NCBI RefSeq assembly: GCF_007713465.1
Contig: NZ_VMSG01000025.1
Coordinates: 1 to 64,000, forward strand
Length of the DNA stretch: 64,000 nucleotides
Direction: 5' to 3'
Origin: Pseudomonas sp. H3(2019)
GTDB taxonomy: Bacteria; Pseudomonadota; Gammaproteobacteria; Pseudomonadales; Pseudomonadaceae
Shown here: one piece after another, positions 23,860 to 33,767 of the stretch
How the letters are laid out: each line of letters begins with the position of its first letter
Position numbering within the stretch: position 1 is the first letter of the stretch
Notes under the pieces: model-generated
Database searches by the model: none
What the model was told of the DNA's origin: nothing
What the model saw: the letters and a program-made list of their open reading frames with translations, nothing else
Program-made: the position numbers and the translations under genes

Positions 23860-24359
23860 TCAATGATCTCGGCTTTCTCGATGATCACGTCGTCTGCTGG
23901 AACGTCCTGGTGGCCGGACTTCATGGTGGTCGAAACACCTTTGATCTTGTCGACAACGTCAGTGCCGGCGGTCACTTTACCGAACACGGCATAACCCCAG
24001 CCCTGAACGTTCTTGCCGCTGTGGTTGAGGAAGCTGTTGTCGGCGACGTTGATGAAGAATTGTGCGGAAGCCGAATGCGGCTCCATGGTGCGGGCCATGG
24101 CAACGGTGTACTTGTCGTTGGAAAGACCATTGTCAGCTTCGTTCTGGATGCTTGGACGCTTGTCTTTCTTTTCCTTCATGCCAGGCTCGAAACCGCCACC
24201 CTGGATCATGAAGTTGCCGATGACACGGTGGAAAACGGTGTTTTCGTAGTGGCCGGCTTTGACGTATTCGATAAAGTTGGCCACGGTGATCGGGGCTTTC
24301 TCGGCGTTCAGTTCCAGGACGATGTCGCCGTGGTTGGTGGTCAGTTTGACTTGAGTCAT
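23856..24359 (-). CDS. ppiB: Peptidyl-prolyl cis-trans isomerase B (cyclophilin)
   Basis: This 167-residue cyclophilin without a signal peptide acts as a cytoplasmic peptidyl-prolyl isomerase. Family landmarks are VFHRVIGNFMIQGGGFEPGM, MARTMEPHSASAQFFINVADNSFLN and YAVFGKVTAGTDVVDKI. The frame is open to 24764, but the conserved N-terminus MTQVKLTTNHGDIVLEL starts at ATG 24359, which I take as the start. It is divergent from glnS and translationally coupled to lpxH, the same pair seen in other pseudomonads. Confidence 0.95.
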   Translation of the reverse strand: MTQVKLTTNHGDIVLELNAEKAPITVANFIEYVKAGHYENTVFHRVIGNFMIQGGGFEPGMKEKKDKRPSIQNEADNGLSNDKYTVAMARTMEPHSASAQFFINVADNSFLNHSGKNVQGWGYAVFGKVTAGTDVVDKIKGVSTTMKSGHQDVPADDVIIEKAEIIE

Positions 24360-24621
24360 GATTACTACTCTATTCAAGGAATTCGTGGCTTTCGGGGCGC
24401 TGCGTGACGCGTGCGAGCCCGTACCTGTTTGGCGAAAAATCACCAAGGTGCGCAGTTTAGCGCGATGGCTGCGAATTTCGAGGCTGTTTTTCAAATCAGG
24501 TGGATTAAAAACAGCAGTTTTGGGGCCTGCTCTGTCAGGCGCTTGACCGCATCGGCTATGATAGCGGCTTTGTTTTGTCAGGCCTCCATGAAGGCCACGC
24601 ACTTGTACGTTCAAGGATCCT

Positions 24622-26319
24622 ATGAGCAAGCCGACTGTCGACCCCACCTCGAATTCCAAGACTGGCCCTGCCGTGCCGGTCAACTTCCTGCGCCCGATCA
24701 TCCAGGCGGACCTGGACTCGGGTAAGCACGCGCAGATCGTCACCCGTTTCCCGCCTGAGCCCAATGGCTACCTGCACATCGGTCACGCCAAGTCGATCTG
24801 TGTGAACTTTGGCCTGGCCCAGGAATTCGGTGGCGTGACGCACCTGCGTTTCGACGACACCAACCCGGCCAAGGAAGATCAGGAATACATCGACGCCATC
24901 GAAAGCGACGTCAAGTGGCTGGGCTTTGAGTGGTCCGGTGAAGTGCGCTATGCCTCGCAGTATTTCGACCAGTTGCACCAGTGGGCGGTCGAGCTGATCA
25001 AGGCGGGCAAGGCCTACGTCGACGACCTGACTCCTGAACAAGCCAAGGAATACCGCGGCAGCCTGACCGAGCCGGGCAAGAACAGCCCGTTCCGCGACCG
25101 CTCGGTTGAGGAAAACCTCGACCTGTTTGCCCGCATGAAGGCCGGCGAGTTCAAGGACGGCGCACGCGTGCTGCGGGCCAAGATCGACATGGCCTCGCCG
25201 AACATGAACCTGCGCGACCCGATCATGTACCGCATCCGTCATGCCCATCACCACCAGACCGGTGACAAGTGGTGCATTTACCCGAACTATGACTTCACCC
25301 ACGGTCAGTCGGACGCCATTGAAGGCATCACCCATTCGATCTGCACCCTGGAGTTCGAAAGCCATCGTCCGCTGTACGACTGGTTCCTCGACAACCTGCC
25401 AGTACCGGCGCACCCGCGTCAGTACGAGTTCAGCCGTCTGAACCTGAACTACACCATCACCAGCAAGCGCAAGCTCAAGCAACTGGTCGATGAAAAGCAC
25501 GTCAATGGCTGGGATGATCCGCGCATGTCCACGCTGTCGGGTTTCCGCCGTCGTGGCTACACGCCGAAATCGATCCGCAACTTCTGCGAAATGATCGGCA
25601 CCAACCGTTCCGACGGCGTGGTTGACTTCGGCATGCTTGAATTCAGCATCCGTGACGACCTCGATCACAGTGCCCCGCGCGCCATGTGCGTACTGCGTCC
25701 ACTGAAAGTCGTGATCACCAACTACCCGGAAGGCCAGGTCGAAAACCTCGAACTGGCGTGCCACCCGAAAGAAGACATGGGCGTGCGCGCTCTGCCATTC
25801 GCCCGTGAGATCTACATCGACCGTGAAGACTTCATGGAAGAGCCGCCGAAGGGCTACAAGCGTCTGGAGCCAGCCGGTGAAGTGCGCCTGCGCGGCAGCT
25901 ACGTGATCCGTGCCGACGAAGCGATCAAGGATGCCGATGGCAGCATCGTCGAACTGCGTTGCTCGTACGACCCTGAAACCCTGGGCAAGAACCCTGAAGG
26001 CCGCAAGGTCAAAGGCGTGATCCACTGGGTGCCGGCCGCGGCCAGCGTCGAGTGCGAAGTGCGTCTGTACGATCGTCTGTTCCGTTCTCCGAACCCGGAG
26101 AAGGCCGAAGACAGCGCCGGTTTCCTGGACAACATCAACCCTGACTCACTGCAAGTCCTCACCGGTTGTCGTGCTGAACCCTCGTTGGGCAATGCACAGC
26201 CGGAAGACCGTTTCCAGTTCGAGCGCGAAGGTTACTTCGTCGCGGATATCAAGGACTCGAAACCGGGCGCTCCGGTATTCAACCGTACCGTGACCCTGCG
26301 TGATTCGTGGGGCCAGTGA
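24622..26319 (+). CDS. glnS: Glutaminyl-tRNA synthetase
   Basis: This 565-residue class I aminoacyl-tRNA synthetase charges tRNA-Gln. The HIGH-type motif is PPEPNGYLHIGHAKSI (~48-63), and the KMSKS-type loop is TSKRKLKQLV (~284-293). The C-terminal anticodon-binding beta-barrels end with the frame at GQ. AAGGATCCT lies before ATG 24622. The length and ends are normal. It is followed after 43 bp by cysS and probably co-transcribed with it. Confidence 0.96.
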   Translation: MSKPTVDPTSNSKTGPAVPVNFLRPIIQADLDSGKHAQIVTRFPPEPNGYLHIGHAKSICVNFGLAQEFGGVTHLRFDDTNPAKEDQEYIDAIESDVKWLGFEWSGEVRYASQYFDQLHQWAVELIKAGKAYVDDLTPEQAKEYRGSLTEPGKNSPFRDRSVEENLDLFARMKAGEFKDGARVLRAKIDMASPNMNLRDPIMYRIRHAHHHQTGDKWCIYPNYDFTHGQSDAIEGITHSICTLEFESHRPLYDWFLDNLPVPAHPRQYEFSRLNLNYTITSKRKLKQLVDEKHVNGWDDPRMSTLSGFRRRGYTPKSIRNFCEMIGTNRSDGVVDFGMLEFSIRDDLDHSAPRAMCVLRPLKVVITNYPEGQVENLELACHPKEDMGVRALPFAREIYIDREDFMEEPPKGYKRLEPAGEVRLRGSYVIRADEAIKDADGSIVELRCSYDPETLGKNPEGRKVKGVIHWVPAAASVECEVRLYDRLFRSPNPEKAEDSAGFLDNINPDSLQVLTGCRAEPSLGNAQPEDRFQFEREGYFVADIKDSKPGAPVFNRTVTLRDSWGQ

Positions 26320-26362
26320 TCATGCAGGCTTGACCGGCTTTGCATAGAGAGAAGGAACCGTC

Positions 26363-27745
26363 GTGCTTACGATCTACAACACGCTCACCAAGAGCAAAGA
26401 AGTCTTCAAACCGCTGGATGGCAACAAGGTGCGCATGTACGTCTGCGGGATGACCGTGTACGACTACTGCCACATTGGCCATGGCCGCAGCATGGTCGCG
26501 TTCGACCTGGTGACCCGCTGGTTGCGGTTTAGCGGTTATGACCTGACTTATGTGCGCAACATTACCGACATCGAAGACAAGATCATCAATCGCGCTCGCG
26601 AGAACGGCGAGCCGTACGACGCGCTGACCGAGCGCATGATCACCGCGATGCACGAGGACGAGGCGCGCCTCAACATCCTCAAACCGGACATGGAGCCGCG
26701 TGCCACGGATCACATCCCAGGCATGCTGACCATGATCCAGACCCTGATCGACAAGGGCTACGCCTACGCACCGGGTAACGGCGACGTGTACTACCGCGTC
26801 GCGAAGTTCATGGGCTACGGCAAGCTGTCGCGCAAGAAGATCGAAGACCTGCGCATCGGCGCCCGCATCGAAGTCGACGAGTCGAAACAGGACCCGCTGG
26901 ACTTCGTACTGTGGAAAGCCACCAAGCCGGGTGAGCCGAGTTGGGAATCGCCATGGGGCGCCGGGCGTCCGGGCTGGCACATCGAGTGCTCGGTGATGTC
27001 GACCTGCTGCCTCGGTGAGACCTTCGATATTCATGGCGGCGGCAGCGACCTTGAGTTCCCGCACCACGAGAACGAAATCGCCCAGAGCGAAGCGGCCACC
27101 GGCAAGACCTACGCCAACGCGTGGATGCATTGCGGGATGATTCGCATCAATGGCGAGAAGATGTCCAAGTCCTTGAACAACTTCTTCACCATTCGCGACG
27201 TGCTCGACAAGTACCACCCGGAAGTCGTGCGTTACCTGCTGGTATCGAGTCACTACCGCAGCGCGATCAACTACTCGGAAGACAACCTCAAGGACGCCAA
27301 AGGCGCTCTGGAGCGTTTCTACCACGCGTTGAAAGGCCTGCCGAAGGTTCCGGCCGCCGGTGGCGAAGCCTTTGTCGAACGTTTCACCCAGGTGATGAAC
27401 GACGACTTCGGCACGCCGGAAGCCTGCGCGGTGCTGTTCGAGATGGTGCGCGAGATCAACCGTCTGCGTGAGAGCGACCTGAACGCGGCGGCAGGTCTGG
27501 CGGCGCGCTTGAAAGAACTGGCCAGTGTGCTTGGCGTGTTGCAGCTTGAAGCCGATGACTTCCTGCAAGCCGGTGCTGAAGGCCGGGTTGATGCAGCAGA
27601 AGTCGAGGCGCTGATTCAGGCGCGCCTGACTGCCCGTGCCAACAAGGACTGGGCCGAGTCGGACCGCATCCGCGACCAGCTCACCGCCATGGGTGTGGTG
27701 CTGGAAGACGGCAAGGGCGGCACGACCTGGCGCCTGGCTGACTAA
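26363..27745 (+). CDS. cysS: Cysteinyl-tRNA synthetase
   Basis: This 460-residue class I synthetase charges tRNA-Cys. It shows VYDYCHIGHGRSMVAFD (HIGH-type motif), zinc-binding residues including Cys28 in MYVCGMTV and the CLGETFDIHGGGSDLEFPHHENE segment, and MSKSLNNFFTIRDVL (KMSKS). The start codon is GTG 26363 with GAAGGA upstream. A rho-independent terminator follows 20 bp after the stop. Confidence 0.96.
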   Translation: MLTIYNTLTKSKEVFKPLDGNKVRMYVCGMTVYDYCHIGHGRSMVAFDLVTRWLRFSGYDLTYVRNITDIEDKIINRARENGEPYDALTERMITAMHEDEARLNILKPDMEPRATDHIPGMLTMIQTLIDKGYAYAPGNGDVYYRVAKFMGYGKLSRKKIEDLRIGARIEVDESKQDPLDFVLWKATKPGEPSWESPWGAGRPGWHIECSVMSTCCLGETFDIHGGGSDLEFPHHENEIAQSEAATGKTYANAWMHCGMIRINGEKMSKSLNNFFTIRDVLDKYHPEVVRYLLVSSHYRSAINYSEDNLKDAKGALERFYHALKGLPKVPAAGGEAFVERFTQVMNDDFGTPEACAVLFEMVREINRLRESDLNAAAGLAARLKELASVLGVLQLEADDFLQAGAEGRVDAAEVEALIQARLTARANKDWAESDRIRDQLTAMGVVLEDGKGGTTWRLAD

Positions 27746-27765
27746 AGCCTGCTTGAGCTAAAAAC

Positions 27766-27790
27766 AAAACCCGCCTTGTGCGGGTTTTTG
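27766..27790 (+). terminator. Rho-independent terminator of glnS-cysS
   Basis: A stem of nine pairs (AAAACCCGC with GCGGGTTTT), a 5-base loop and a T-run lie just after cysS. Confidence 0.85.
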
Positions 27791-27818
27791 TTTGTTGGAA
27801 GTAATCTTTGTTGAGATG

Positions 27819-27929
27819 GATCGTTCCCACGCTCTGCGTGGGAATGCCTCAATGGACGCTCTGCGTCCGCTTTGGCATGTGACGCGGAGCGTCACGGGCT
27901 GCATTACCACGCGGAGCGAGGGAACGATC
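27819..27929 (+). repeat. ~110-bp palindromic repeat, copy E
   Basis: A full element with the same orientation as copies A and D. The right arm has two changes (TTACCACGC, GCGAGGGAAC) that weaken the outer stem. It lies between the cysS and nuo terminators. Confidence 0.85.
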
Positions 27930-27995
27930 ACATCAGCTGCCACCGGTCTCTTTGCAGGCATATTCCGAGAAAGGGGAGAGCATTTCCCCCAAACG

Positions 27996-28022
27996 CAAAA
28001 ACGGCACCCGAAGGTGCCGTTT
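27996..28022 (-). terminator. Rho-independent terminator of the nuo operon
   Basis: An 8-bp perfect stem (ACGGCACC with GGTGCCGT) and a 4-base loop are followed on the minus strand by TTTTT. It lies about 30 bp after the nuoN stop. Confidence 0.85.
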
Positions 28023-28051
28023 CTGTTTTCTGCTGAGTGTCGCTTAAGCGA

Positions 28052-29515
28052 TCAACCCGCCAAGCCAGTCTGCTGAACCAGTGTCAGCAACGGCTGTGGA
28101 TACAGGCCGAGGAAGAACGCCAGCACTGCGATGGCCAGCAGCATCACGCCGCCGGCCTTTTGTTCCCAGTGCAGCTGGGCGTCGACGCGACGCAGGTTTG
28201 GCTCGATCAGGTACAGGGTGACCATGACGCGCAGGTAGTAGAAAACGCCGATGGCGCTGCCCAGTACCAGGGAGCCGACCAGCCACCATTGGTGAGATTC
28301 GACACCGGTGGCGATGATGTAGAACTTGCCGATGAAGCCTGCGGTCAGCGGGATACCGGCCAGCGACAACATCATTACGGTCAGAACGGCGGTCAGGTAC
28401 GGACGACGCCAGAACAGGCCGCGGTACTCGTACAGCGCATCAGCGTCACGACCTTTGTACGGCGAGGACATCAGGGTGATCACACCGAAAGCGCCGAGGC
28501 TGGTAATCACGTAGGTGACCAGGTACACGCCGATGGCTTCCATCGCCAGACCCTTGCTCGCCACCAGGGCGATCAGCAGGTAACCGAAGTGGGCGATGGA
28601 CGAGTAACCCAGCAGACGCTTGAGGTTGCTCTGGGTCAGTGCCAACAGGTTACCGAACAGGATCGAGGCGATCGCGATCACGGTCAGCACGGTGCTCAAC
28701 ACACCGCTGCTGGCCACTGGCGATATCTGGAACAGACGCACCATGACCGCGAACACGGCAACTTTCGAGGCAGTGGCCAGGAACGCTGCAACCGGTGCCG
28801 GGGCACCTTCGTAGACGTCCGGCGTCCAGAGGTGGAACGGTACCAGCGACAGCTTGAATGCCAGGCCGATCAACATCATGCCCAGGCCCATCTGCGCCAG
28901 CGGGCTTGGCAGGCCGGTGGCCGCAAGGGCGTGGCCGATGCCACTGAAGCTCAGGGTGCCGGCTTCGGCGTAGAGCAGGGCCATACCGAACAACAGGAAC
29001 GCCGAACCGGCTGCCGACAGCACCATGTACTTGATGCCGGCTTCCAGTGAGCGCTTGTTGAAGAAGGCATAGGCCACCAGACCGTAGACCGGTACCGAGA
29101 GCAGTTCCAGACCGACGAACAACCCGGCCAGGTGCTGCGCGCTGACCAGAACCAGGCCACCGGCGGCGGCCATCAGGATCAGCAGGTACAGTTCTTCACG
29201 GTTGCCCGGGTAACCCGTACCGCCTTCGCCGAGGTAGGCATGGGCGAGAGTGACGCAAGCGAGGGTGGCGACCAGGATCAGCGCCATGTACAGGCAGGCA
29301 AAGCTGTCGATCTGCAGCAAGGGCGTCACGGCCAGAGGCGCGACTTTCAGGGCTGGCAGGATCGACAGCAAGGCCAGGTTCAGACCCGCGACCGACAGCA
29401 GGAAGGTCTGCGAGTGGTTGCGACGCCAGGCGATCGCCAGCATCACCACGATGATCGTGGCGCTGGTGATCAACAATGGCGCAAGCGCGATAAAGTGTTG
29501 AATCGTAAAGTCCAT
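28052..29515 (-). CDS. nuoN: NADH-quinone oxidoreductase subunit N
   Basis: This 487-residue antiporter-like membrane subunit of complex I is one of the proton-pumping modules. It has about fourteen transmembrane segments and the conserved antiporter core (AYFNK-like VAYAFFNKRSLEAGIKYMVLSAAGSAFLLFG, and PFHLWTPDVYEGAPAPVAAFL with its functional Lys/His). ATG 29515 gives the family N-terminus MDFTIQHFIALAPLL; the longer frame runs to 29578 inside the nuoM coding end. It is the last gene of the operon and ends at the terminator at 27996-28022. Confidence 0.95.
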   Translation of the reverse strand: MDFTIQHFIALAPLLITSATIIVVMLAIAWRRNHSQTFLLSVAGLNLALLSILPALKVAPLAVTPLLQIDSFACLYMALILVATLACVTLAHAYLGEGGTGYPGNREELYLLILMAAAGGLVLVSAQHLAGLFVGLELLSVPVYGLVAYAFFNKRSLEAGIKYMVLSAAGSAFLLFGMALLYAEAGTLSFSGIGHALAATGLPSPLAQMGLGMMLIGLAFKLSLVPFHLWTPDVYEGAPAPVAAFLATASKVAVFAVMVRLFQISPVASSGVLSTVLTVIAIASILFGNLLALTQSNLKRLLGYSSIAHFGYLLIALVASKGLAMEAIGVYLVTYVITSLGAFGVITLMSSPYKGRDADALYEYRGLFWRRPYLTAVLTVMMLSLAGIPLTAGFIGKFYIIATGVESHQWWLVGSLVLGSAIGVFYYLRVMVTLYLIEPNLRRVDAQLHWEQKAGGVMLLAIAVLAFFLGLYPQPLLTLVQQTGLAG

Positions 29516-29522
29516 AGCGCTC

Positions 29523-31055
29523 TTACCGGGCCGAAGCGAGTTGAGTGAAGGCGGTACCGAACCATTGCTGCACGCCATGCATCGTCGCGGCAGAGGTATC
29601 GAGGAACGGTTGCGGGTAGACGCCGATGTAAATCAGCAATGCCGCCAGTCCAACCACCATGATCATTTCGCGAGTATCCATGCCATGCAGCACGGCGTCC
29701 GATTTGGACGGACCGAAGTAGGCACGGTGAATCATGATCAGCGAGTAGACCGAACCGAACACCAGGCCTGCGGTCGCGATCACGGTAACCCATGGCGCGC
29801 TGGCGAAGGTGCCGATCAGGATCAGGAACTCACCGACGAAGTTACCGGTCACCGGCAGGCCCAGCGAAGCTGCAGCGAAGAACAGGCTGATGGCGGGCAG
29901 GTAGGCGATCTTCGACCACAGGCCACCCATTTCACGCATGTCGCGAGTGTGGGTGCGCTCGTAGAGCTGGCCGCAGAGGATAAAGAGCGCCGCTGCCGAC
30001 AGGCCGTGCGCGAGCATCTGGATCACTGCGCCTTGCAGGGCCAGTTGGCTGCCGGAGTAGATGCCGATCAGTACGAAGCCCATGTGCGAAACGCTGGAGT
30101 ACGCAACCAGACGCTTGATGTCGGTCTGGGCGAACGCCAGGAACGCACCGTAGAAGATCCCGACCAGGCCCAGGGCCATGGCGAACGGCGCGAACTCGGC
30201 CGACGCATTCGGGAACAACGGCAGGGCGAAACGCAGCAGACCGTACGCAGCGGTCTTCAGCAGAATACCGGCCAGGTCAACGGAGCCCGCAGTCGGTGCC
30301 TGTGCGTGAGCATCCGGCAGCCAGGAGTGGAACGGCACTACTGGCAGCTTCACCGCGAAGGCGATGAAGAAGCCGAGCATCAGAACGTACTCGGTGGTCA
30401 GCGACATCTTGGTTTTCAACAGGTCGGCGTAGTTGAACGTAATCACGCCCGTGCTGTTGAAGTTGACCAGTACCAGACCCAGGATCGCCACCAACATGAT
30501 CAGGCCGCTGGCCTGGGTGAAGATGAAGAACTTGGTCGCCGCGTAGATCCGGGTTTTCTTGCCGTCCGAAGAACTGTGACCCCAGAGCGCGATGAGGAAG
30601 TACATCGGCACCAGCATCATTTCCCAGAAGAAGAAGAACATGAACAGGTCGAGGGCCAGAAACACGCCAACGACACCGCCCAGGATCCACATCAGGTTCA
30701 GGTGGAAGAAGCCAACGTGACGCTGGATCTCTTTCCACGAGCAGAGTACCGAGAGGACACCCAGCAGACCGGTCAGCATGATCATCAACAGCGACAGGCC
30801 GTCGAGGGCCAGGTGCACGTTGATGCCGAAGCGCTCGATCCAGACATGCTTGAACTCAAGCGCCCAGGTCGGATCGGCGCCAGGCGCCGGAGCAAATGAA
30901 TAGTTACCGTGGGCCCACAGCCAGAGGCCGAGAGCGAGTTCCAGGGTCATGGTCAACAGCGCAATCCAGCGGGGGAGGGTAGCGCCGAAGCGCTCACCCA
31001 TCCAGCACAGCAGGCCGCCGATGAAGGGGATCAGGATTAGCCAAGGCAGAATCAT
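29523..31055 (-). CDS. nuoM: NADH-quinone oxidoreductase subunit M
   Basis: This 510-residue antiporter-like subunit of the membrane arm of complex I has ~14 transmembrane segments. WEMMLVPMYFLIALWG carries the key glutamate of TM5, and VVPFHSWLPDAHAQAPTAGSVDLAGILLKTAAYGLLRF is the lysine-bearing core segment. It lies between nuoL and nuoN with 7 bp before nuoN. Confidence 0.96.
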   Translation of the reverse strand: MILPWLILIPFIGGLLCWMGERFGATLPRWIALLTMTLELALGLWLWAHGNYSFAPAPGADPTWALEFKHVWIERFGINVHLALDGLSLLMIMLTGLLGVLSVLCSWKEIQRHVGFFHLNLMWILGGVVGVFLALDLFMFFFFWEMMLVPMYFLIALWGHSSSDGKKTRIYAATKFFIFTQASGLIMLVAILGLVLVNFNSTGVITFNYADLLKTKMSLTTEYVLMLGFFIAFAVKLPVVPFHSWLPDAHAQAPTAGSVDLAGILLKTAAYGLLRFALPLFPNASAEFAPFAMALGLVGIFYGAFLAFAQTDIKRLVAYSSVSHMGFVLIGIYSGSQLALQGAVIQMLAHGLSAAALFILCGQLYERTHTRDMREMGGLWSKIAYLPAISLFFAAASLGLPVTGNFVGEFLILIGTFASAPWVTVIATAGLVFGSVYSLIMIHRAYFGPSKSDAVLHGMDTREMIMVVGLAALLIYIGVYPQPFLDTSAATMHGVQQWFGTAFTQLASAR

Positions 31056-31094
31056 GACGGGCTCGTTTCCTTTCGCAAGTTCGCAAGGTTCATA

Positions 31095-32948
31095 TCAGAC
31101 CGCTACCAGCACGACAGCGCCGATAACCAGCACGGCACCAGCAGCCATCGAGGCGGCGTACCAACGCAGTTGACCCGTTTCGGTACGGCTCAGGGAGTTG
31201 TGACCCCCTTTGGCCATCCGCGGGATCAAACCGATGGTTTGGTCGAACGGGTCTTTGCGCAGCATGTGGCTGATCGCAAGGTACGGCTTGACGAACAGTT
31301 TGTCGTAGATCCAGTCGAAGCCCCAGGCCGCGAACCACCAGGCCGAGAGTAGACGGCCGATGCCGCTGTTGGCGATGGCGGTGACGAAGCGACGCTTGCC
31401 GAGGAACAGCAGCGCGGCCAGCAGGATGCCGGACAGGGCGATAGCACCCGAGACCAGTTCCAGGCTGTGCTTGGCTTCGCCGCCGGCATGGCCAACGCTT
31501 TCTGGCAGTACGCCGTGCAGTGGCGGAACGATCATCGCGCCAATGGCGGTCGACAGTACGATCAGCACCGACAGTGGCAGCCAGTGGGCAATGCCGTGGC
31601 CGGCGTGGGCTTCGGTCTTCACTTCACCATGGAACGCGATGAAGATCAGGCGGAAGGTGTACAGCGACGTCATGAAAGCACCCACCAGACCTGCATAGAG
31701 CAGACCGTGGTTGCCGCTGGCAAAGGCTTCCCAGAGGATTTCGTCTTTCGAGTAGAAACCTGCGGTCACCAGTGGCAGGGCCGCAAGGGCCGCGCCGCCG
31801 ACGATGAAGCTGGCGTAGGCCAGTGGCAGTTTCTTCCACAGACCGCCCATCTTGAAGATGTTCTGCTCGTGGTGGCAGGCAACGATCACCGAACCGGAAG
31901 CAAGGAACAGCAGGGCCTTGAAGAACGCGTGGGTCATCAGGTGGAAGATCGCGCCTTCCCAGGCACCCACGCCCAGCGCCAGGAACATGTAGCCGATCTG
32001 GCTCATGGTCGAGTAGGCGAGGATACGCTTGATGTCGGTCTGGACCAGGGCTGCGAAACCGGCGAGCACGAGGGTCACACCGCCGACGATTCCCACTAGA
32101 TGCAGGATATCCGGTGCCAGGGCGAACAGACCGTGTGTACGGGCGATCAGGTAGACACCGGCGGTCACCATGGTCGCGGCGTGGATCAGTGCCGAAACCG
32201 GGGTAGGGCCGGCCATCGCATCCGCCAGCCAGGTTTGCAGCGGCAGTTGCGCGGATTTACCGACAGCGCCGCCCAGCAGCATCAGGGTCGCCATGACGAT
32301 CCAGAAGTCACCGGTCTTGAAGTGCTCAGGCGCTTTGACCAGCAGCTCTTGAATGTTCAGCGTGCCCAACTGCTGGAACAGGATGAACAGGCCGATGGCC
32401 ATGAATACGTCGCCGATACGGGTGACGATAAAGGCTTTGAGTGCGGCGTTACCGTTGTTGCGGTTGCTGTAGTAGAAACCGATCAACAGGTAGCTGCACA
32501 GGCCCACGCCTTCCCAACCGAAGTACAGGAACAACAGGTTATCGCCCAGTACCAGGAACAGCATGCTGGCGATAAACAGGTTGGTGTACGCGAAGAAGCG
32601 CGAGTAACCGTCTTCACCGCGCATGTACCAGGACGCGAACAGGTGGATCAGGAAGCCTACGCCGACGACCACACCAAGCATGGTCACGGACAGGCCATCC
32701 AGGTACAGGGCGAAGTTCGGCTTGAAGTCGCCTACCGACATCCACTGCCACAACACCTGGGTGACGTGACCGCCTTCAGGCGGCGCGACGTTGAACTGCC
32801 AGATCACATAGGCAGCAACGATCGCCGAGAGGCCGACGGAGCCGACGCCGATCAGCGCCGAGAGGTTTTCCGAGAAGCGGCCGCGTGAGAACGACAGCAG
32901 CAGGAAACCGATCAGGGGGAATACGAAAGTCAGATAGAGAAGGTTCAT
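31095..32948 (-). CDS. nuoL: NADH-quinone oxidoreductase subunit L
   Basis: This 617-residue distal antiporter-like subunit of complex I carries the long lateral helix at its C-terminus. Conserved segments include FFGWEGVGLCSYLLIGFYYS-like text and LPLQTWLADAMAGPTPVSALIHAATMVTAGVYLIAR. ATG 32948 overlaps the nuoK stop by 4 bp, and the known N-terminus MNLLYLTFVFPLIGFLLL begins there; the frame reads open to 33092 through nuoK in another phase and is not coding. Confidence 0.96.
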   Translation of the reverse strand: MNLLYLTFVFPLIGFLLLSFSRGRFSENLSALIGVGSVGLSAIVAAYVIWQFNVAPPEGGHVTQVLWQWMSVGDFKPNFALYLDGLSVTMLGVVVGVGFLIHLFASWYMRGEDGYSRFFAYTNLFIASMLFLVLGDNLLFLYFGWEGVGLCSYLLIGFYYSNRNNGNAALKAFIVTRIGDVFMAIGLFILFQQLGTLNIQELLVKAPEHFKTGDFWIVMATLMLLGGAVGKSAQLPLQTWLADAMAGPTPVSALIHAATMVTAGVYLIARTHGLFALAPDILHLVGIVGGVTLVLAGFAALVQTDIKRILAYSTMSQIGYMFLALGVGAWEGAIFHLMTHAFFKALLFLASGSVIVACHHEQNIFKMGGLWKKLPLAYASFIVGGAALAALPLVTAGFYSKDEILWEAFASGNHGLLYAGLVGAFMTSLYTFRLIFIAFHGEVKTEAHAGHGIAHWLPLSVLIVLSTAIGAMIVPPLHGVLPESVGHAGGEAKHSLELVSGAIALSGILLAALLFLGKRRFVTAIANSGIGRLLSAWWFAAWGFDWIYDKLFVKPYLAISHMLRKDPFDQTIGLIPRMAKGGHNSLSRTETGQLRWYAASMAAGAVLVIGAVVLVAV

Positions 32949-33253
32949 CCGCGCATCTCGCTGGCAGCGTCGATATCGAGAGTGTGGAAGCGGCGATGCA
33001 GCTGCAACAGAATCGCCAGGCCAATACTGGCCTCGGCGGCTGCCAGGCTGATCACCAGGATGAACATGATCTGTCCATCCGGCTGGCCCCAACGGCTACC
33101 GGCAACGATGAAGGCCAGTGCGGAGGCATTCATCATGACCTCCAGGCTCATCAGCACGAAGAGAATGTTGCGGCGGACCATCAGGCCAACCAGACCGAGG
33201 CAGAACAGGATGCCGGCAACCGCCAGACCATGCTCGAGAGGGATAGCAGGCAT
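32945..33253 (-). CDS. nuoK: NADH-quinone oxidoreductase subunit K
   Basis: This 102-residue membrane subunit has three transmembrane helices and the conserved proton-channel glutamates in LMSLEVMMNASALAF and LAAAEASIGLAILL. It corresponds to mitochondrial ND4L. It overlaps nuoL by 4 bp and lies 4 bp after nuoJ. Confidence 0.96.
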   Translation of the reverse strand: MPAIPLEHGLAVAGILFCLGLVGLMVRRNILFVLMSLEVMMNASALAFIVAGSRWGQPDGQIMFILVISLAAAEASIGLAILLQLHRRFHTLDIDAASEMRG

Positions 33254-33257
33254 AAAG

Positions 33258-33758
33258 TTACTCCTTCGCCTCGTTGCGGCCCAAGTGGAACGCCGTGACG
33301 GCTGCAGCGAGCAGCAGCATCGAGGCGAGTTCGACCACCAGCAGATAAGGACCGAACAGGCTGATGCCCACGGCCTTGGCGTCTACGGTGGTGTGGCCGA
33401 CGCCGGTGCCGCTGGAATGGCTGAATAGCACATACAGCAGCTCAGCCAGCAGCAGCGCAGCCAGTACCACCGGACCCGCCCAGATACCGGGCTTGAGCCA
33501 GACGCGTTCTTGCTGAACCGAGGCGGGGCCGAGGTTCAGCATCATCACCACGAACACGAACAGCACCATGATGGCGCCAGCGTAGGCGATCACTTCCAGT
33601 ACACCGGCAAATGGAGCACCGAGGCTGAAAAAGGTCATCGCCACGGCGAGCAGAGAAATAATCAGGTAGAGCAGGGCGTGCACAGGATTGGTGTTGGTGA
33701 TCACGCGAAGCGTGGACACAACGGCAACTCCGGACGCGAAATAGAAAGCGAATTCCAT
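33258..33758 (-). CDS. nuoJ: NADH-quinone oxidoreductase subunit J
   Basis: This 166-residue, five-helix membrane subunit corresponds to ND6. The conserved GVLEVIAYAGAIMVLFVFVVMMLN helix (TM3, with its pi-bulge region) is present. It is spaced 9 bp from nuoI and 4 bp from nuoK, consistent with one transcript. Confidence 0.95.
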   Translation of the reverse strand: MEFAFYFASGVAVVSTLRVITNTNPVHALLYLIISLLAVAMTFFSLGAPFAGVLEVIAYAGAIMVLFVFVVMMLNLGPASVQQERVWLKPGIWAGPVVLAALLLAELLYVLFSHSSGTGVGHTTVDAKAVGISLFGPYLLVVELASMLLLAAAVTAFHLGRNEAKE

Positions 33759-33767
33759 CTTTCTTCC

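Noticed and set aside
24360..24764. N-terminal extension of ppiB to 302 residues
   Set aside because: The extra sequence runs into glnS on the opposite strand and the conserved cyclophilin N-terminus begins exactly at ATG 24359.
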